A DNA stretch of 38,599 nucleotides from Sphingobacterium siyangense (GCF_007830445.1 NZ_VLKR01000047.1:1-38599); one strand, 5' to 3'. Positions 15,204 to 23,968 are shown, counted from the first letter of the stretch. Notes: generated by a model not told the origin, from the letters alone. Made by a program: numbers and translations.

Positions 15204-17864
15204 TTAAAGGTTAAAAACTGTGCGGAGTAAAATTGTTCTCCCGCGAAGTTCAAATTCATTCTGGGAAATCATATTGGCCGTCATCAGATAAGTACGATAG
15301 TTTTTGATATTGGCCAAATTATTCATTTCCAATTCGAAGTCCATTTTCCACTTGTTGACCTTGTAGCGCGTAAAAAAGTCTATGAAGGTATAACTTGCAT
15401 TCTTCATGTTTGTTTGAAAGGTGGCAAGATTGCGCAGGTTTAGCCGCATAAAGCCATTTTTGAATGGGCTGGTCGGAAAACCTATATTATGCATCATTGT
15501 GGTGGTTTTATTTTGGATCGTATTGTCCAGGCCCTGTTGTTTACTCCTGCTCCAATTGAATAGTCCAGAATAGGAAATGTTATAAGATTTAAAGACTTTA
15601 GCTTCTATACTGGGTTGAAATAAATAGCTCATACTTCGAATAGGGACTAGGGCATTGTTTAACAATTGATTGTATTTGAAGTGAGAAATGCTTCCTTTTA
15701 GTTTGAGGGTACTTGCCAGGGGGAAAATGTATTTATCAAACCCGATCTGAGAAGACCAGCGCTCCTGCAGGTTATCCATATTGACCAAGATATTTTCGGT
15801 GATGTTATTTTTTATAACGGAAGATAATATCGTGTTGGAAAGCGATCTTGAATAGCTAATACCAGCATTTGCAAATAATACTTTTAGGGTGCGGGCTAAA
15901 TTATAATTGAGATTAAATGTATGTTTTTTGGATTCATTTAGCGCTGCATTATTTTGGCTGAGCATTCTATAGTTCCGTAATACCGCACCACGGTATATAT
16001 CTTCTATGTTACCAATGTCCTGCGCAAATTGATAGTTAAATTGAAGATAGTCTTCTTGAGAAACCTGCCATCTCGCTTTTAAATTAGGATTGATCAGCAT
16101 GGAATTTTTGGACGTGGACAGCTGATGACTGACGTCTTCATAATGGGTAAATAAATAGGTTACCGGGATGTCGAGCTGGGTTTCAAACCGATTTGTTTTC
16201 CAGGAATATTGAGGAGTAATAAATGCTTGGGACCTGCTCCAATACAGATCATTACGGGTATTATCGCCCAATGCGCGAATATGTTGATCATTATCCGCTA
16301 TTGTAAGGAGCGAGTTGAAGTGTTGGCGATCTGTATTGAAGCCAATTTGATAGTATTGCTTGATTCGGCCTTTATTGAAGCGATAACCTGTACTGATCTC
16401 CGTAAAAAAGGAAGGAATTTCAATTTGCTGGCGGCTACTTTTATAGGGAATGCTATCGTTGAGTATTTCTGGAAAAACGCCGGGATAAATCTGTAAAGTC
16501 TGTGGTTTATTACCATAATTTAAAGACCAGTTGATTGCAATAATGTCATTGTTTTTAAGTTGGGGTATATAGCTAAACAAGTTGCTGAATCCCTTGATGT
16601 TGTGTTTTTGGAACTGCTCGATCTGGCCTGAAGAGTTTGCCAACAATGCTGTTATATCTTTTTTTTCATACTCAAATGACAAGGCATTACTCGCATATTT
16701 CTTTTCCGTATTGGTGGATGCCGAAAGTCTGGCTGCGCCAAGCCATCGCGCTGTTTTCAGATGATTTTGCTCATTAAAATAGACGTCGCCATCATCGAGC
16801 AGGTATTGTGTGCTTGCGGCATTATTTTGCCTATCGTTGTCGTATAAAACCTGAATATTTGATTTTAGCTGCCAGTGATTCTTGAGGTTGTATAGGTTAT
16901 TGGTGTTTAGCGAACCTGTATTGTTGAAATAATAGTTGTTTTTAGGAATATTTGGACTGCCTGTTGTGCTCGTCGCCAGGAGATTGTTGATGGGCGAGCT
17001 GCCAAACTTGGCCAGTAAAGAGGACTGATTGGCGCCGATGATATCTCCGGAAAGATCATTGCCAGTATTATTACCGCTGAGGACATTCAACATCTTAACT
17101 TTTTTGTTGAATAGGATTGAGTTCAATTCAGGATCATAGAGATTGGGCGTGCCGACGCCAATTTTGGCCTGCCCAGTGAGTTTTAGCTTTGCTTCCTCTT
17201 TGATAACGAGATTTATGGCGACGTCGTCTGTAAATCTTTTATTTTTAAGGACTTTATAATGTTCGTGATTGTCGAGTACCTGAATGTCCTTTACCATTTT
17301 ATGCGGGATTGTCCGTGTACCTACACCATAGCGATTTTCCAATAGATCGTCACCGTCAATGTAAAGTTTAGAAACGGTTTTGTCCTGGTATTTAATAAGA
17401 CCCGATTCGGTAACTTCCATACCCGGAAGACGTTTGATTACGTCGCCTATATTTCGATCCTCTTCTTTGGCAAAAGATCCGACGTCGTAGGAGATTGTAT
17501 CATTTGAACGGCTTACTTTAGGTTTGCTCTTTACAATGACATCTTGTAGTAGATTGGTTTTTGGTACGAGGGCGATCCGAAGATTGGATGTCTGCGTGCC
17601 AAGTTTGAGTTCAAATTTTTCGTAAGTAAGGTGATTGATCTGCAGGTAGAGGCTTGCATAGTCCTTTGTTAAGGTAATTGTAAAACGCCCTTCTTTATCT
17701 GTCGGTTTGAAAGCGATAATTTTGTTGTCTGAAAGGATGTTGACACTGGCAAAGGGTACGGGATGCTGCGTCTTATCCACTTGGACCGTTCCATTAATCG
17801 TTTGCTGGGCAAAGGTTATTTGCCCAAGCAAAACGACTATAAATAAACATAAAAATACTTTCAT
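15204..17864 (-). CDS. Outer-membrane beta-barrel protein with carboxypeptidase-like N-terminal domain (GLPGLI partner)
   Basis: An 886-residue outer-membrane protein with the same plan as the one at 3100. The signal peptide MKVFLCLFIVVLLGQITFAQ is followed by a carboxypeptidase-regulatory-like domain (about 22-105, INGTVQVDKTQHPVPFASVN). A plug-like domain follows (about 115-215, DTISYDVGSF, EDRNIGDVIKRLPGMEV, KLYIDGDDLL). A large barrel ends the protein (FELRGRTILLRTVFNL). The motif order DTI...DR..D.I..PG is shared with the first barrel protein. Its ATG overlaps the stop codon of the GLPGLI gene by one base (TAATG), so the two are translationally coupled. No SusD-type lipoprotein is adjacent. 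The cargo is unknown. Confidence 0.88.
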   Translation of the reverse strand: MKVFLCLFIVVLLGQITFAQQTINGTVQVDKTQHPVPFASVNILSDNKIIAFKPTDKEGRFTITLTKDYASLYLQINHLTYEKFELKLGTQTSNLRIALVPKTNLLQDVIVKSKPKVSRSNDTISYDVGSFAKEEDRNIGDVIKRLPGMEVTESGLIKYQDKTVSKLYIDGDDLLENRYGVGTRTIPHKMVKDIQVLDNHEHYKVLKNKRFTDDVAINLVIKEEAKLKLTGQAKIGVGTPNLYDPELNSILFNKKVKMLNVLSGNNTGNDLSGDIIGANQSSLLAKFGSSPINNLLATSTTGSPNIPKNNYYFNNTGSLNTNNLYNLKNHWQLKSNIQVLYDNDRQNNAASTQYLLDDGDVYFNEQNHLKTARWLGAARLSASTNTEKKYASNALSFEYEKKDITALLANSSGQIEQFQKHNIKGFSNLFSYIPQLKNNDIIAINWSLNYGNKPQTLQIYPGVFPEILNDSIPYKSSRQQIEIPSFFTEISTGYRFNKGRIKQYYQIGFNTDRQHFNSLLTIADNDQHIRALGDNTRNDLYWSRSQAFITPQYSWKTNRFETQLDIPVTYLFTHYEDVSHQLSTSKNSMLINPNLKARWQVSQEDYLQFNYQFAQDIGNIEDIYRGAVLRNYRMLSQNNAALNESKKHTFNLNYNLARTLKVLFANAGISYSRSLSNTILSSVIKNNITENILVNMDNLQERWSSQIGFDKYIFPLASTLKLKGSISHFKYNQLLNNALVPIRSMSYLFQPSIEAKVFKSYNISYSGLFNWSRSKQQGLDNTIQNKTTTMMHNIGFPTSPFKNGFMRLNLRNLATFQTNMKNASYTFIDFFTRYKVNKWKMDFELEMNNLANIKNYRTYLMTANMISQNEFELRGRTILLRTVFNL

Positions 17865-18769
17865 TAAGGCGTCAGCTCTATCGGATTGTTGGTAACTTTT
17901 GAAGGTTTGTATTTATCGTCTCTTGAAATATTGAAACTCTTTATTTTTGACGGATCCAAAGCACCAGCAGGGGAGCCTCCTCCGGAGCCGGAACTGGATC
18001 TAACTGCAACCATACTACCCGATGAACCTACACTGATGGTTCTGTTTTTTCCCGATTGGGCTTGCATATAAGCTTGTGGATTGGCCTTAAAGGCTTCCTG
18101 AACTTTTTTTACCTCTTCTGCAGTACTTACGATGGCGTTTTGCGGCAGGGCCACCGATGTTTTGCCATCCTCAATTTTGTCGAATCCGGCGTAAGCAAAA
18201 ATCACCTCATTTTTTGTGTCACGGACATCCAGAATTAGGCCAGGAAGACCATGAAGTTTCCACGGACCATAGGAAAACGGCAGCTCGGTTGTAAACCAGG
18301 CGATATAGGTTCGGCCTTTGAATGTTGTTTTTGCGTTCTGGCAATTGTAGCCACCAATTTCTTTGCGGTCACCCAGTATTTCCCAATCTTGAGTAGGGTA
18401 AGCCTGTGGAATGGCAAAATTGTCACTGGCAACGCTAACCACTTCGGTCATTTTGTTTTGATTGGCGTCTAATAAATAGGAGGAGCTTGATGGTGTCGAG
18501 CGAGTAGTAATGTTTAGTGTACCGTCGAAACTGGGGCCTTCCATTTGTTTTTTGACCTCATCTTGCATGCGCTTGGATGAATATGATGTGTAGTAGCTGG
18601 CCTGTTGATTCAGGTAAACGACTGTTTCATCGCGTATAAATTGATCCCGTTGGGTGCTATCATTTACATGCTTGAATTCGTAATGTACTTTTGCGATCGC
18701 TGGAGTACGCTCTTGTGCAAATAACAGCTGCGTCGCTAAGGATAATAGGAATGGTAATGAATATTTCAT
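17864..18769 (-). CDS. GLPGLI family protein (locus 2)
   Basis: A 301-residue secreted protein with the exact family motif GLPGLI at 174-179, in PFSYGPWKLHGLPGLILDV. The signal peptide ends at LLFAQ (15-19). It is longer than the two paralogues in the first locus and carries a low-complexity Ser/Gly-rich tail (about 250-275, SGSSGSMVAVRSSSGSGGGS) and a separate Ser-rich patch near 91-97. Its stop overlaps the start of the barrel gene by one base. The molecular role of the family is unknown; the strict coupling suggests that the two proteins work together at the outer membrane. Confidence 0.92.
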   Translation of the reverse strand: MKYSLPFLLSLATQLLFAQERTPAIAKVHYEFKHVNDSTQRDQFIRDETVVYLNQQASYYTSYSSKRMQDEVKKQMEGPSFDGTLNITTRSTPSSSSYLLDANQNKMTEVVSVASDNFAIPQAYPTQDWEILGDRKEIGGYNCQNAKTTFKGRTYIAWFTTELPFSYGPWKLHGLPGLILDVRDTKNEVIFAYAGFDKIEDGKTSVALPQNAIVSTAEEVKKVQEAFKANPQAYMQAQSGKNRTISVGSSGSMVAVRSSSGSGGGSPAGALDPSKIKSFNISRDDKYKPSKVTNNPIELTP

Positions 18770-18784
18770 AAATGTATGTTTATA

Positions 18785-18836
18785 TCGTAAATATACGAAA
18801 TATTCGTAATCAGGAAAATTTATTCTAAATTTTCCT
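18785..18836. promoter_or_regulatory. Palindrome cluster upstream of GLPGLI/barrel operon
   Basis: TCGTA-AATA-TACGA (18785-18798) lies 16 bases before the GLPGLI start. AGGAAAATTTA-TTC-TAAATTTTCCT (18812-18836), an 11-bp inverted repeat, lies just beyond it. On the minus strand the region also holds TATATTTA (18795-18788), one base off the -7 consensus. It is probably the operon promoter with operator sites. Confidence 0.4.
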
Positions 18837-18965
18837 TGTAATCCTCTCTAGGGCAGGTTACTGCAGGTGAAGAAATGTTTGATTTGTTAGCTATCTTTTT
18901 TGTTAACTATTTCGCTTTGTCAGCGATATAAGTTTAGTGGGCATGTTTAGGCATATGCGCTATTG

Positions 18966-20600
18966 TTATCTTTTAAACACAGTCTCACCTGCAATTACTG
19001 TCCGTTCTGTTTTTACATTTCGCAGTTGCTCATTCGGAATTTTCAAGATATCCTTTTCGAGGATAACAAAATCGGCATCTTTTCCCACTTCGATACTTCC
19101 TCTTTTTTTCTCCTGAAAACAGGAGTATGCCGCCCAGATTGTCATTCCCTTCAAAGCGTCTTCACGGCTTATCGCATCTTGCATCTGAAATCCGTGGCTA
19201 GGATATCCTTTTTTGTCGACGCGGGCTACTGCCGCGTGGAAACCATATAAGGGATTGAAATGTTCGACCGGGAAATCACTCCCCAATGCGAGTTTTCCAT
19301 ATTCTTTCAACAGATGCTTATATGCGTAAGCGCCTTTCATGCGTTCTTCACCGAGTCGATCTTTGGCCCAGTACATATCGGAGGTTGCATGTGTGGGTTG
19401 TACAGATGGTATGATTTGATACTTTCGAAACTTATCAAAATCTGCAGGCGATATAATTTGGGCGTGCTCGATTCGCCATCTACGATCGTCGTTATTGTGG
19501 AGGTATTTGCCATAAATATCCAATATAATACGATTGGCCGAATCGCCTATCGCATGGGTATTTGCCTGAAACTTACTTTCGGCAATCTGTTTGATCATTG
19601 CTTCGTATTCTTGAGGGCTATGGAGGAGAAAGCCATGGGTGGGGGCATCATGGTAATGCGCGAGGAGGCATGCACCACGGGATCCCAATGCGCCATCGGC
19701 GAGCAGTTTAAATCCTTTGATCTCGAAACGGTCTGTTTCATAGAAACCCTGATCGATAAATGACTTTATATTTTGCGGATTGCCTAGGATCATGGCATAA
19801 TCTCTAATTTTCAACTGCCCTTCCCGATAGTATTTCTTAAGCAGATCGAGTCTTTCTTTTGATAAACCTGCATCTACAATGGAGGTAAGACCAACGGAAA
19901 GGAGGGAGTCTTGCGTTCGCTTGAGCATTCTTAGATATTCTTTTTCACTCGGAACCGGAATGGTCTTATTGACAAGATCCATTGCATTGTCGATCAAGAG
20001 ACCATTGGGAGTATCATTAGTCCCGCCGACTACACCGCCGCGAATGATGGGGATACTCGTTAATTTTGCCCATTCGAGTGCTTTGGAGTTCGCAACCGCC
20101 GCATGATAATCTACACGCATGAGGTAGACGGGGATATCCGGGAAAGCTTTATCGAGTAGGTCCTTGGTTGGGAAAGTTTTATCTTTCCAGCGATTTTGGT
20201 CCCAGCCACCACCGATCAGCCAAGTTTTGCCCGGGTTTTTTTGTTGGTAGTTTTTGACACGTTGAATAACCTCCTCGAAAGAATCGGCGCCGTTTAGGTC
20301 GACTTGATCCATTAGTTCGGCTTCGTCAAATAAATGCGCATGGGCATCGTAGAATCCCGGATAAATCGCCTTCCCCTGTGCGTCAATTTTTTCTATTGCT
20401 TTGTACTTTCGCTGTATTTCTTCATCGGAACCAATGGCCATAAACTTACCATCTTTGACAGCAAAAGCATGTGCTGTACTAAAAGCCGAATCTACAGTAT
20501 ATACTTGCGCATGATAAACAATAAGGTCCACTTTCGTTTGCGGTGAACATGATATGATCGTCAAGCAGAACAAAAAAATGATTATTGGGAAGGTTTTCAT
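18966..20600 (-). CDS. Amidohydrolase lipoprotein (YtcJ/metal-dependent hydrolase family)
   Basis: A 544-residue metal-dependent hydrolase of the amidohydrolase superfamily, YtcJ-like group. A lipoprotein signal with lipobox IISC puts C18 as the lipidated residue, so it is anchored in an envelope membrane. The metal-binding HxH is at H87 and H89 (YDAHAHL); NTHAIGD, IEHAQII and the late GSDFPVE supply the other histidines and the aspartate. The opening DLIVYHAQVYTVD and closing ISREDALKGMTIWAAYSCFQ with VGKDADFVILEKDI are typical. The substrate is not predictable; relatives include deformylases and exoenzymes. It lies 196 bases upstream of the GLPGLI gene on the same strand with no clear terminator between, so co-transcription is possible. 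Confidence 0.87.
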   Translation of the reverse strand: MKTFPIIIFLFCLTIISCSPQTKVDLIVYHAQVYTVDSAFSTAHAFAVKDGKFMAIGSDEEIQRKYKAIEKIDAQGKAIYPGFYDAHAHLFDEAELMDQVDLNGADSFEEVIQRVKNYQQKNPGKTWLIGGGWDQNRWKDKTFPTKDLLDKAFPDIPVYLMRVDYHAAVANSKALEWAKLTSIPIIRGGVVGGTNDTPNGLLIDNAMDLVNKTIPVPSEKEYLRMLKRTQDSLLSVGLTSIVDAGLSKERLDLLKKYYREGQLKIRDYAMILGNPQNIKSFIDQGFYETDRFEIKGFKLLADGALGSRGACLLAHYHDAPTHGFLLHSPQEYEAMIKQIAESKFQANTHAIGDSANRIILDIYGKYLHNNDDRRWRIEHAQIISPADFDKFRKYQIIPSVQPTHATSDMYWAKDRLGEERMKGAYAYKHLLKEYGKLALGSDFPVEHFNPLYGFHAAVARVDKKGYPSHGFQMQDAISREDALKGMTIWAAYSCFQEKKRGSIEVGKDADFVILEKDILKIPNEQLRNVKTERTVIAGETVFKR

Positions 20601-20685
20601 AACCTAAAAATAGGAAAAAGCTTTTAATAAACTGAAACTAGACTTGGGGCTAGGTCTGCTGGATATGCGGACTTGAGGTTTTGGC

Positions 20686-20714
20686 TGATCGAATTGCTTT
20701 AGGTGATCGAATTG
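20686..20714. repeat. Short direct repeat TGATCGAATTG
   Basis: The 11-mer TGATCGAATTG occurs at 20686-20696 and 20704-20714, 18 bp apart, upstream of the amidohydrolase gene. It may be a tandem regulator site. Nothing else is recognisable in this 290-base gap apart from the terminator at 20833. Confidence 0.35.
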
Positions 20715-20832
20715 GCTTACGTGAGGCGCCTATGCTGAGTTGCCGCATATTGTTCGGACAGGAGACCATCTGTCAAGTTTTGAAAGGGGACGTGCAGGAA
20801 AAGTAAGGAAAATACGAATTATCCAATAGACA

Positions 20833-20867
20833 AAAAAGGCTATCCAAATAACTTGGACAGCCTTTTT
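20833..20867 (-). terminator. Terminator of bacilliredoxin gene
   Basis: AAAAAGGCT pairs with AGCCTTTTT and TCCAA with TTGGA, with one mismatch and a 5-base loop. It lies just after the bacilliredoxin stop on the minus strand and ends in a T-run in that direction. Confidence 0.85.
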
Positions 20868-20890
20868 AATTCAAAAATCAAAATACGTGA

Positions 20891-21301
20891 TTAACAGTAC
20901 TCGTCAAATGCTGCAACTAAATTGTCAGCAATCATTTGTGCCGGGCGACCTTCAATCATATGTCTTTCAATCATGTGTACCAATTTCCCGTCTTTAAATA
21001 AAGCCATTGCTGGTGAAGATGGAGGGTAAGGCAACATGTAGTTACGTGCAGTGTTTACTGCATCAGTTTCCATACCTGCGAAAACAGTCACCAATTTAGC
21101 TGGGTGTTTTTCGTTTTTTACAGCAGCTTTTGCAGCAGGACGTGCATTTGCAGCAGCGCAACCACAAACAGAGTTTACAACCACAAAAACAGTTCCTTCT
21201 GATGCGATAGCCTGATCAACTGCTTCAGGTGTTTTTAATTCTTCGAATCCCGCATCAACTAACTCTTGACGCATTGGAGTTACTAAATATTCTGGATACA
21301 T
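20891..21301 (-). CDS. BrxA/BrxB family bacilliredoxin
   Basis: A 136-residue thioredoxin-fold protein of the BrxA/BrxB (YphP/YqiW) family. These proteins remove bacillithiol from mixed disulfides on oxidised proteins. The redox motif is C46-G47-C48 in NSVCGCAAANARPA, as expected. The start MYPEYLVTPMRQELVDAGF and the closing HMIEGRPAQMIADNL are family signatures, and the length is standard. It implies that the organism makes bacillithiol, although no bsh biosynthesis gene is in this window. It has its own promoter (21412-21442) and terminator. Confidence 0.93.
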   Translation of the reverse strand: MYPEYLVTPMRQELVDAGFEELKTPEAVDQAIASEGTVFVVVNSVCGCAAANARPAAKAAVKNEKHPAKLVTVFAGMETDAVNTARNYMLPYPPSSPAMALFKDGKLVHMIERHMIEGRPAQMIADNLVAAFDEYC

Positions 21302-21411
21302 TATTTCTTAAGTAAAATGTTAATATTCTATTTTAATTGTGTTTATAAAGCTTTCTGTCGCCGGGCAAGTATACTTACTCCGCATAAACAACATGCTATA
21401 CTTTATTCCTA

Positions 21412-21442
21412 CAAATATAGCTGTAAAAGGCTGCTTCGTCAA
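21412..21442 (-). promoter_or_regulatory. Promoter of bacilliredoxin gene
   Basis: On the minus strand TTG (21442-21440), a 20-base spacer and TATATTTG (21419-21412) match the Bacteroidota consensus exactly. The leader would be about 105 bases. Confidence 0.7.
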
Positions 21443-21452
21443 GACACTTGTC

Positions 21453-22007
21453 TCAAATCAATGTCAGAAAATCTTTTACAGCATGAAGTCCATTTTCAAG
21501 ACGTTGGTCGCCGAGACCCGAAACAAGACGATAATTCGCATTAATGGCGTTCAATTCGCTTTTCCAGATCTCCATGAAATGTTCGCGCTGTTCGGGGAAA
21601 TCCCGTAGTGGATCGTCCTGCCAGGGTAGATCGATATCCATCAGCAGATAAAGGTCATAAACATGTTGTTGAATTTTATCGGTGACTTCCGGTGGTGTAT
21701 GACCGAAAAGATGATCTGACCAAATTTTGACCGTAAGGAAGGTAGTGTCACAGATGAGAAGCTGTCCTTGTGCTAAATTGACCAGCGCTTCCTCCAAAGC
21801 GACCTGTCCATAAAACATATTGACTTCGTCCTGTAAGGTATATTTATTGTTGAGGCTTTGGCAATAATAACGTGAATATTCGGGCACGCATACTGTCTGA
21901 AATTCCTTGGCAAGAAATTGTGCCATCGTTGATTTTCCGGTGGACTCGGGGCCAACAACGGCAATTTTTATGAAATCTTTTCCCACATCGATCGTTTTGA
22001 TAGGCAA
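21453..22007 (-). CDS. NadR-type ribosylnicotinamide kinase (AAA family ATPase)
   Basis: A 184-residue P-loop protein resembling the C-terminal kinase domain of NadR, which phosphorylates nicotinamide riboside to NMN. The Walker A motif is GPESTGKST (19-27), followed by VPEYSRYYCQ and the Walker B-like LLICDTTFLTVKIW. No nucleotidylyltransferase domain is present. It follows pnuC with only two bases between the stop and the start. The assigned start is TTG (22007-22005); the nearest alternative is GTG seven codons later (21986), so translation probably depends on pnuC. Together they form a salvage route: PnuC imports the nucleoside and this kinase traps it. Confidence 0.85.
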   Translation of the reverse strand: MPIKTIDVGKDFIKIAVVGPESTGKSTMAQFLAKEFQTVCVPEYSRYYCQSLNNKYTLQDEVNMFYGQVALEEALVNLAQGQLLICDTTFLTVKIWSDHLFGHTPPEVTDKIQQHVYDLYLLMDIDLPWQDDPLRDFPEQREHFMEIWKSELNAINANYRLVSGLGDQRLENGLHAVKDFLTLI

Positions 22008-22009
22008 TA

Positions 22010-22612
22010 TTACGCAAAATTTTTATAGGTTTTCTGCCAATCGCGATAGCCATTCCAAGCGATGAGTGTGAAAACAAGGTAGAGTACTGCGGTCAGCATA
22101 AGGTCTTTGTGTATATAGAGCGGGATATAACAAATATCCACAAATACCCATAAGAGCCAGTTTTGAAGTACTTTGCGTGTCATCAGAAATTGAGCAACAA
22201 AACTTACGGACGTGCAGAAAGCGTCAATATAAGGAACATCGGAATTTGTCTTGCTATCGAGGAGATAACCGATTGACAGTGTCAGGACGAGGATTGCCAG
22301 GAGGCAAAGGAGCAACTGCCCCTTGCTGGCTTTGACGATGGGTTTCTTTTTTTCTTCTTTTCGTTTTATCCAATAATACCAGCCATAAACAGCAGTAGAC
22401 AGAAAGTAGAATTGCAGTACAGTATCTCCATATAGTTTGGCATCATAAAACAGAATAGCATAGGACGCCACACTGATGATACTAATCGGCCAGTTCCATA
22501 TATTTTGCTTAGCGGCCAAATAGACACAAAGAAAGCCTGTCAGGGTACCTAACCATTCGAGCCAAGAGGTCTGGGCAAATTGACGTGCAATCTGCTGAAA
22601 AAGATCATGCAT
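22010..22612 (-). CDS. pnuC: Nicotinamide riboside transporter PnuC
   Basis: A 200-residue inner-membrane transporter of the PnuC family with about seven hydrophobic segments, for facilitated uptake of nicotinamide riboside. Family signatures seen: WLEWLGTLTGFLCVYLAAKQ, NIWNWPISIISVASYAILFY, YFLSTAVYGWYYW and the closing WVFVDICYIPLYIHK. The NIWNWP loop and adjacent kinase favour nicotinamide riboside over thiamine. A possible operator overlaps its promoter region. It is upstream of the kinase gene in the same operon. Confidence 0.93.
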   Translation of the reverse strand: MHDLFQQIARQFAQTSWLEWLGTLTGFLCVYLAAKQNIWNWPISIISVASYAILFYDAKLYGDTVLQFYFLSTAVYGWYYWIKRKEEKKKPIVKASKGQLLLCLLAILVLTLSIGYLLDSKTNSDVPYIDAFCTSVSFVAQFLMTRKVLQNWLLWVFVDICYIPLYIHKDLMLTAVLYLVFTLIAWNGYRDWQKTYKNFA

Positions 22613-22614
22613 GT

Positions 22615-22664
22615 GGTGTATTAAAAATTACACCCTAAATATACAAAGTCTGCCTTATAGTCAA
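22615..22664 (-). promoter_or_regulatory. Candidate pnuC promoter with overlapping inverted repeat
   Basis: On the minus strand TTG (22664-22662), an 18-base spacer and TATATTTA (22643-22636) form a near-consensus promoter. GGTGTA-N8-TACACC (22615-22634) lies at the expected transcription start, 2 bases before the ATG, so a repressor there would block both promoter escape and leader function. Confidence 0.45.
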
Positions 22665-23138
22665 TTATTGAACCTGTTTATTAGCACAATTGGTACTGGC
22701 AAAAGACTCGGGCTTGGCCTTAAAAACAAATCCCATACCCATAATATAGCCCATGGCTTCTTTCAGGGCAACATTTGACTGGAAATTTGGATTGGTGTTG
22801 ATGTCGGCGTGGACTTCGAGGTCTACTTTGTGTTTTTCGAGGAGGGGGCAGAGTTGATAGGCTATATCGATGGATTTTTGGACTTCGAGTAGCATCCTTT
22901 CTTTAATGCTCATTCGGTGGTGCCTTTTGTCCCGTTGGATAAACATAAATCCACCTTTATGTTCCCGGAGAAAGACGATGACTGTTGCGAAGTCGATGAT
23001 GCCTCTCTTGACTTGGGAATCGGTGCCGATATAAACCTTGAGCTTATTCCCTAGGGCATCTTCTCGTTTAATGACTTCTTCAACAGCATCGAAAATCGTG
23101 GAGCGAATGGATTCGCCATTGTATTTTTGCCATCTCAT
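22665..23138 (-). CDS. YkuK-like ribonuclease H-fold protein (DUF458)
   Basis: A 157-residue protein matching the YkuK/DUF458 family, which has a predicted RNase H-like fold and no settled function. Features: KVYIGTDSQVKRG (about 34-46), containing the acidic residue expected at the active site; the stretch FIQRDKRHHRMSIKERMLLE; and the acidic strand VDLEVHADINTNPNFQSN. Length is normal. It is cytoplasmic, with no signal or membrane segment. It lies 52 bases before pnuC on the same strand and the pnuC promoter overlaps its 3' end. Confidence 0.82.
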   Translation of the reverse strand: MRWQKYNGESIRSTIFDAVEEVIKREDALGNKLKVYIGTDSQVKRGIIDFATVIVFLREHKGGFMFIQRDKRHHRMSIKERMLLEVQKSIDIAYQLCPLLEKHKVDLEVHADINTNPNFQSNVALKEAMGYIMGMGFVFKAKPESFASTNCANKQVQ

Positions 23139-23242
23139 AGCGATATAAATTAGATATAAAAAAATTAAACTTCATCATTGACATAAATTTACTGAATTTC
23201 AATGAGCTAAGTGTTAATTTAGTTTTAAATAATTTATCCACA

Positions 23243-23890
23243 TTAATGGTGTTTTACACCATAGGCCAGGTCTCCGGCATCACCGAGCCCAGGTACAATA
23301 TAGGCTTTTGAGGTCAGTTCGTGGTCGACGTCACCAACCCAGATATGCGCCGTGGGTACAAAAGCCTGAACGTGGTTTAGTCCTTCTTCGGATGCAATGG
23401 CTGCAACAATGTGTAATTCTTTGACGTCATATTCGGCCAGGAGATCCTTACAGCATAAAACGAGGCTCTTTCCTGTAGCCAGCATGGGGTCTACAATGAT
23501 TACTGTACGGTTATCTAAGTTTGGTGTATTGACATATTCCTTATGAATTTCAAACTCACCGCTCTTTTTTGTATGCCGATAGGCTGCAATGAAGGTGTTA
23601 TCGGCCTGATCAAAAACATTTAAAAGTCCCTGATGAAAGGGAAGGCCCGCTCTCAGAATTGTAGCGAGTACGGGTTGTTCCATCAAGAGATGGGTTTTGG
23701 CCACACCTAGCGGAGTTTCAACTTCAACAGGTTTGTAGGTCATTGTCTTGCTGATTTCATAAGCGAAAATTTCACCTAATCGTTCCAGATTCCGACGAAA
23801 GCGCATGCGATCCTGTTGAATAATGTTATCTCTCAGCTCGGCAATAAAATGATTTGCAATGCTATTTTGGGTAGATAGAATAGTGACCAT
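23243..23890 (-). CDS. upp: Uracil phosphoribosyltransferase
   Basis: The pyrimidine salvage enzyme that makes UMP from uracil and PRPP. It has 215 residues. The PRPP-binding loop VIIVDPMLATGKSL (about 130-143) and the uracil-binding C-terminal motif AYIVPGLGDAGDLAYG are complete, and RAGLPFHQGLL is also present. It is cytoplasmic. It is divergent from uvrB and first in a run of minus-strand genes, about 104 bases before the ykuK-like gene. Confidence 0.96.
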   Translation of the reverse strand: MVTILSTQNSIANHFIAELRDNIIQQDRMRFRRNLERLGEIFAYEISKTMTYKPVEVETPLGVAKTHLLMEQPVLATILRAGLPFHQGLLNVFDQADNTFIAAYRHTKKSGEFEIHKEYVNTPNLDNRTVIIVDPMLATGKSLVLCCKDLLAEYDVKELHIVAAIASEEGLNHVQAFVPTAHIWVGDVDHELTSKAYIVPGLGDAGDLAYGVKHH

Positions 23891-23968
23891 GGCGTGTGTG
23901 CTAGTTCAATTAAACTAAAGATAATAAATAATCAATTGAAAGTAATAACATCTATGGTATTATTATAG

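Noticed and set aside
19260..19763. 167-codon plus-strand frame inside the amidohydrolase gene
   Set aside because: Antisense to a well-supported gene; cysteine-rich, unordered composition typical of a shadow frame.
22613..22664. TPP or NAD riboswitch before pnuC
   Set aside because: Only about 50 bases are available between the genes and none of the conserved riboswitch core strings are present.
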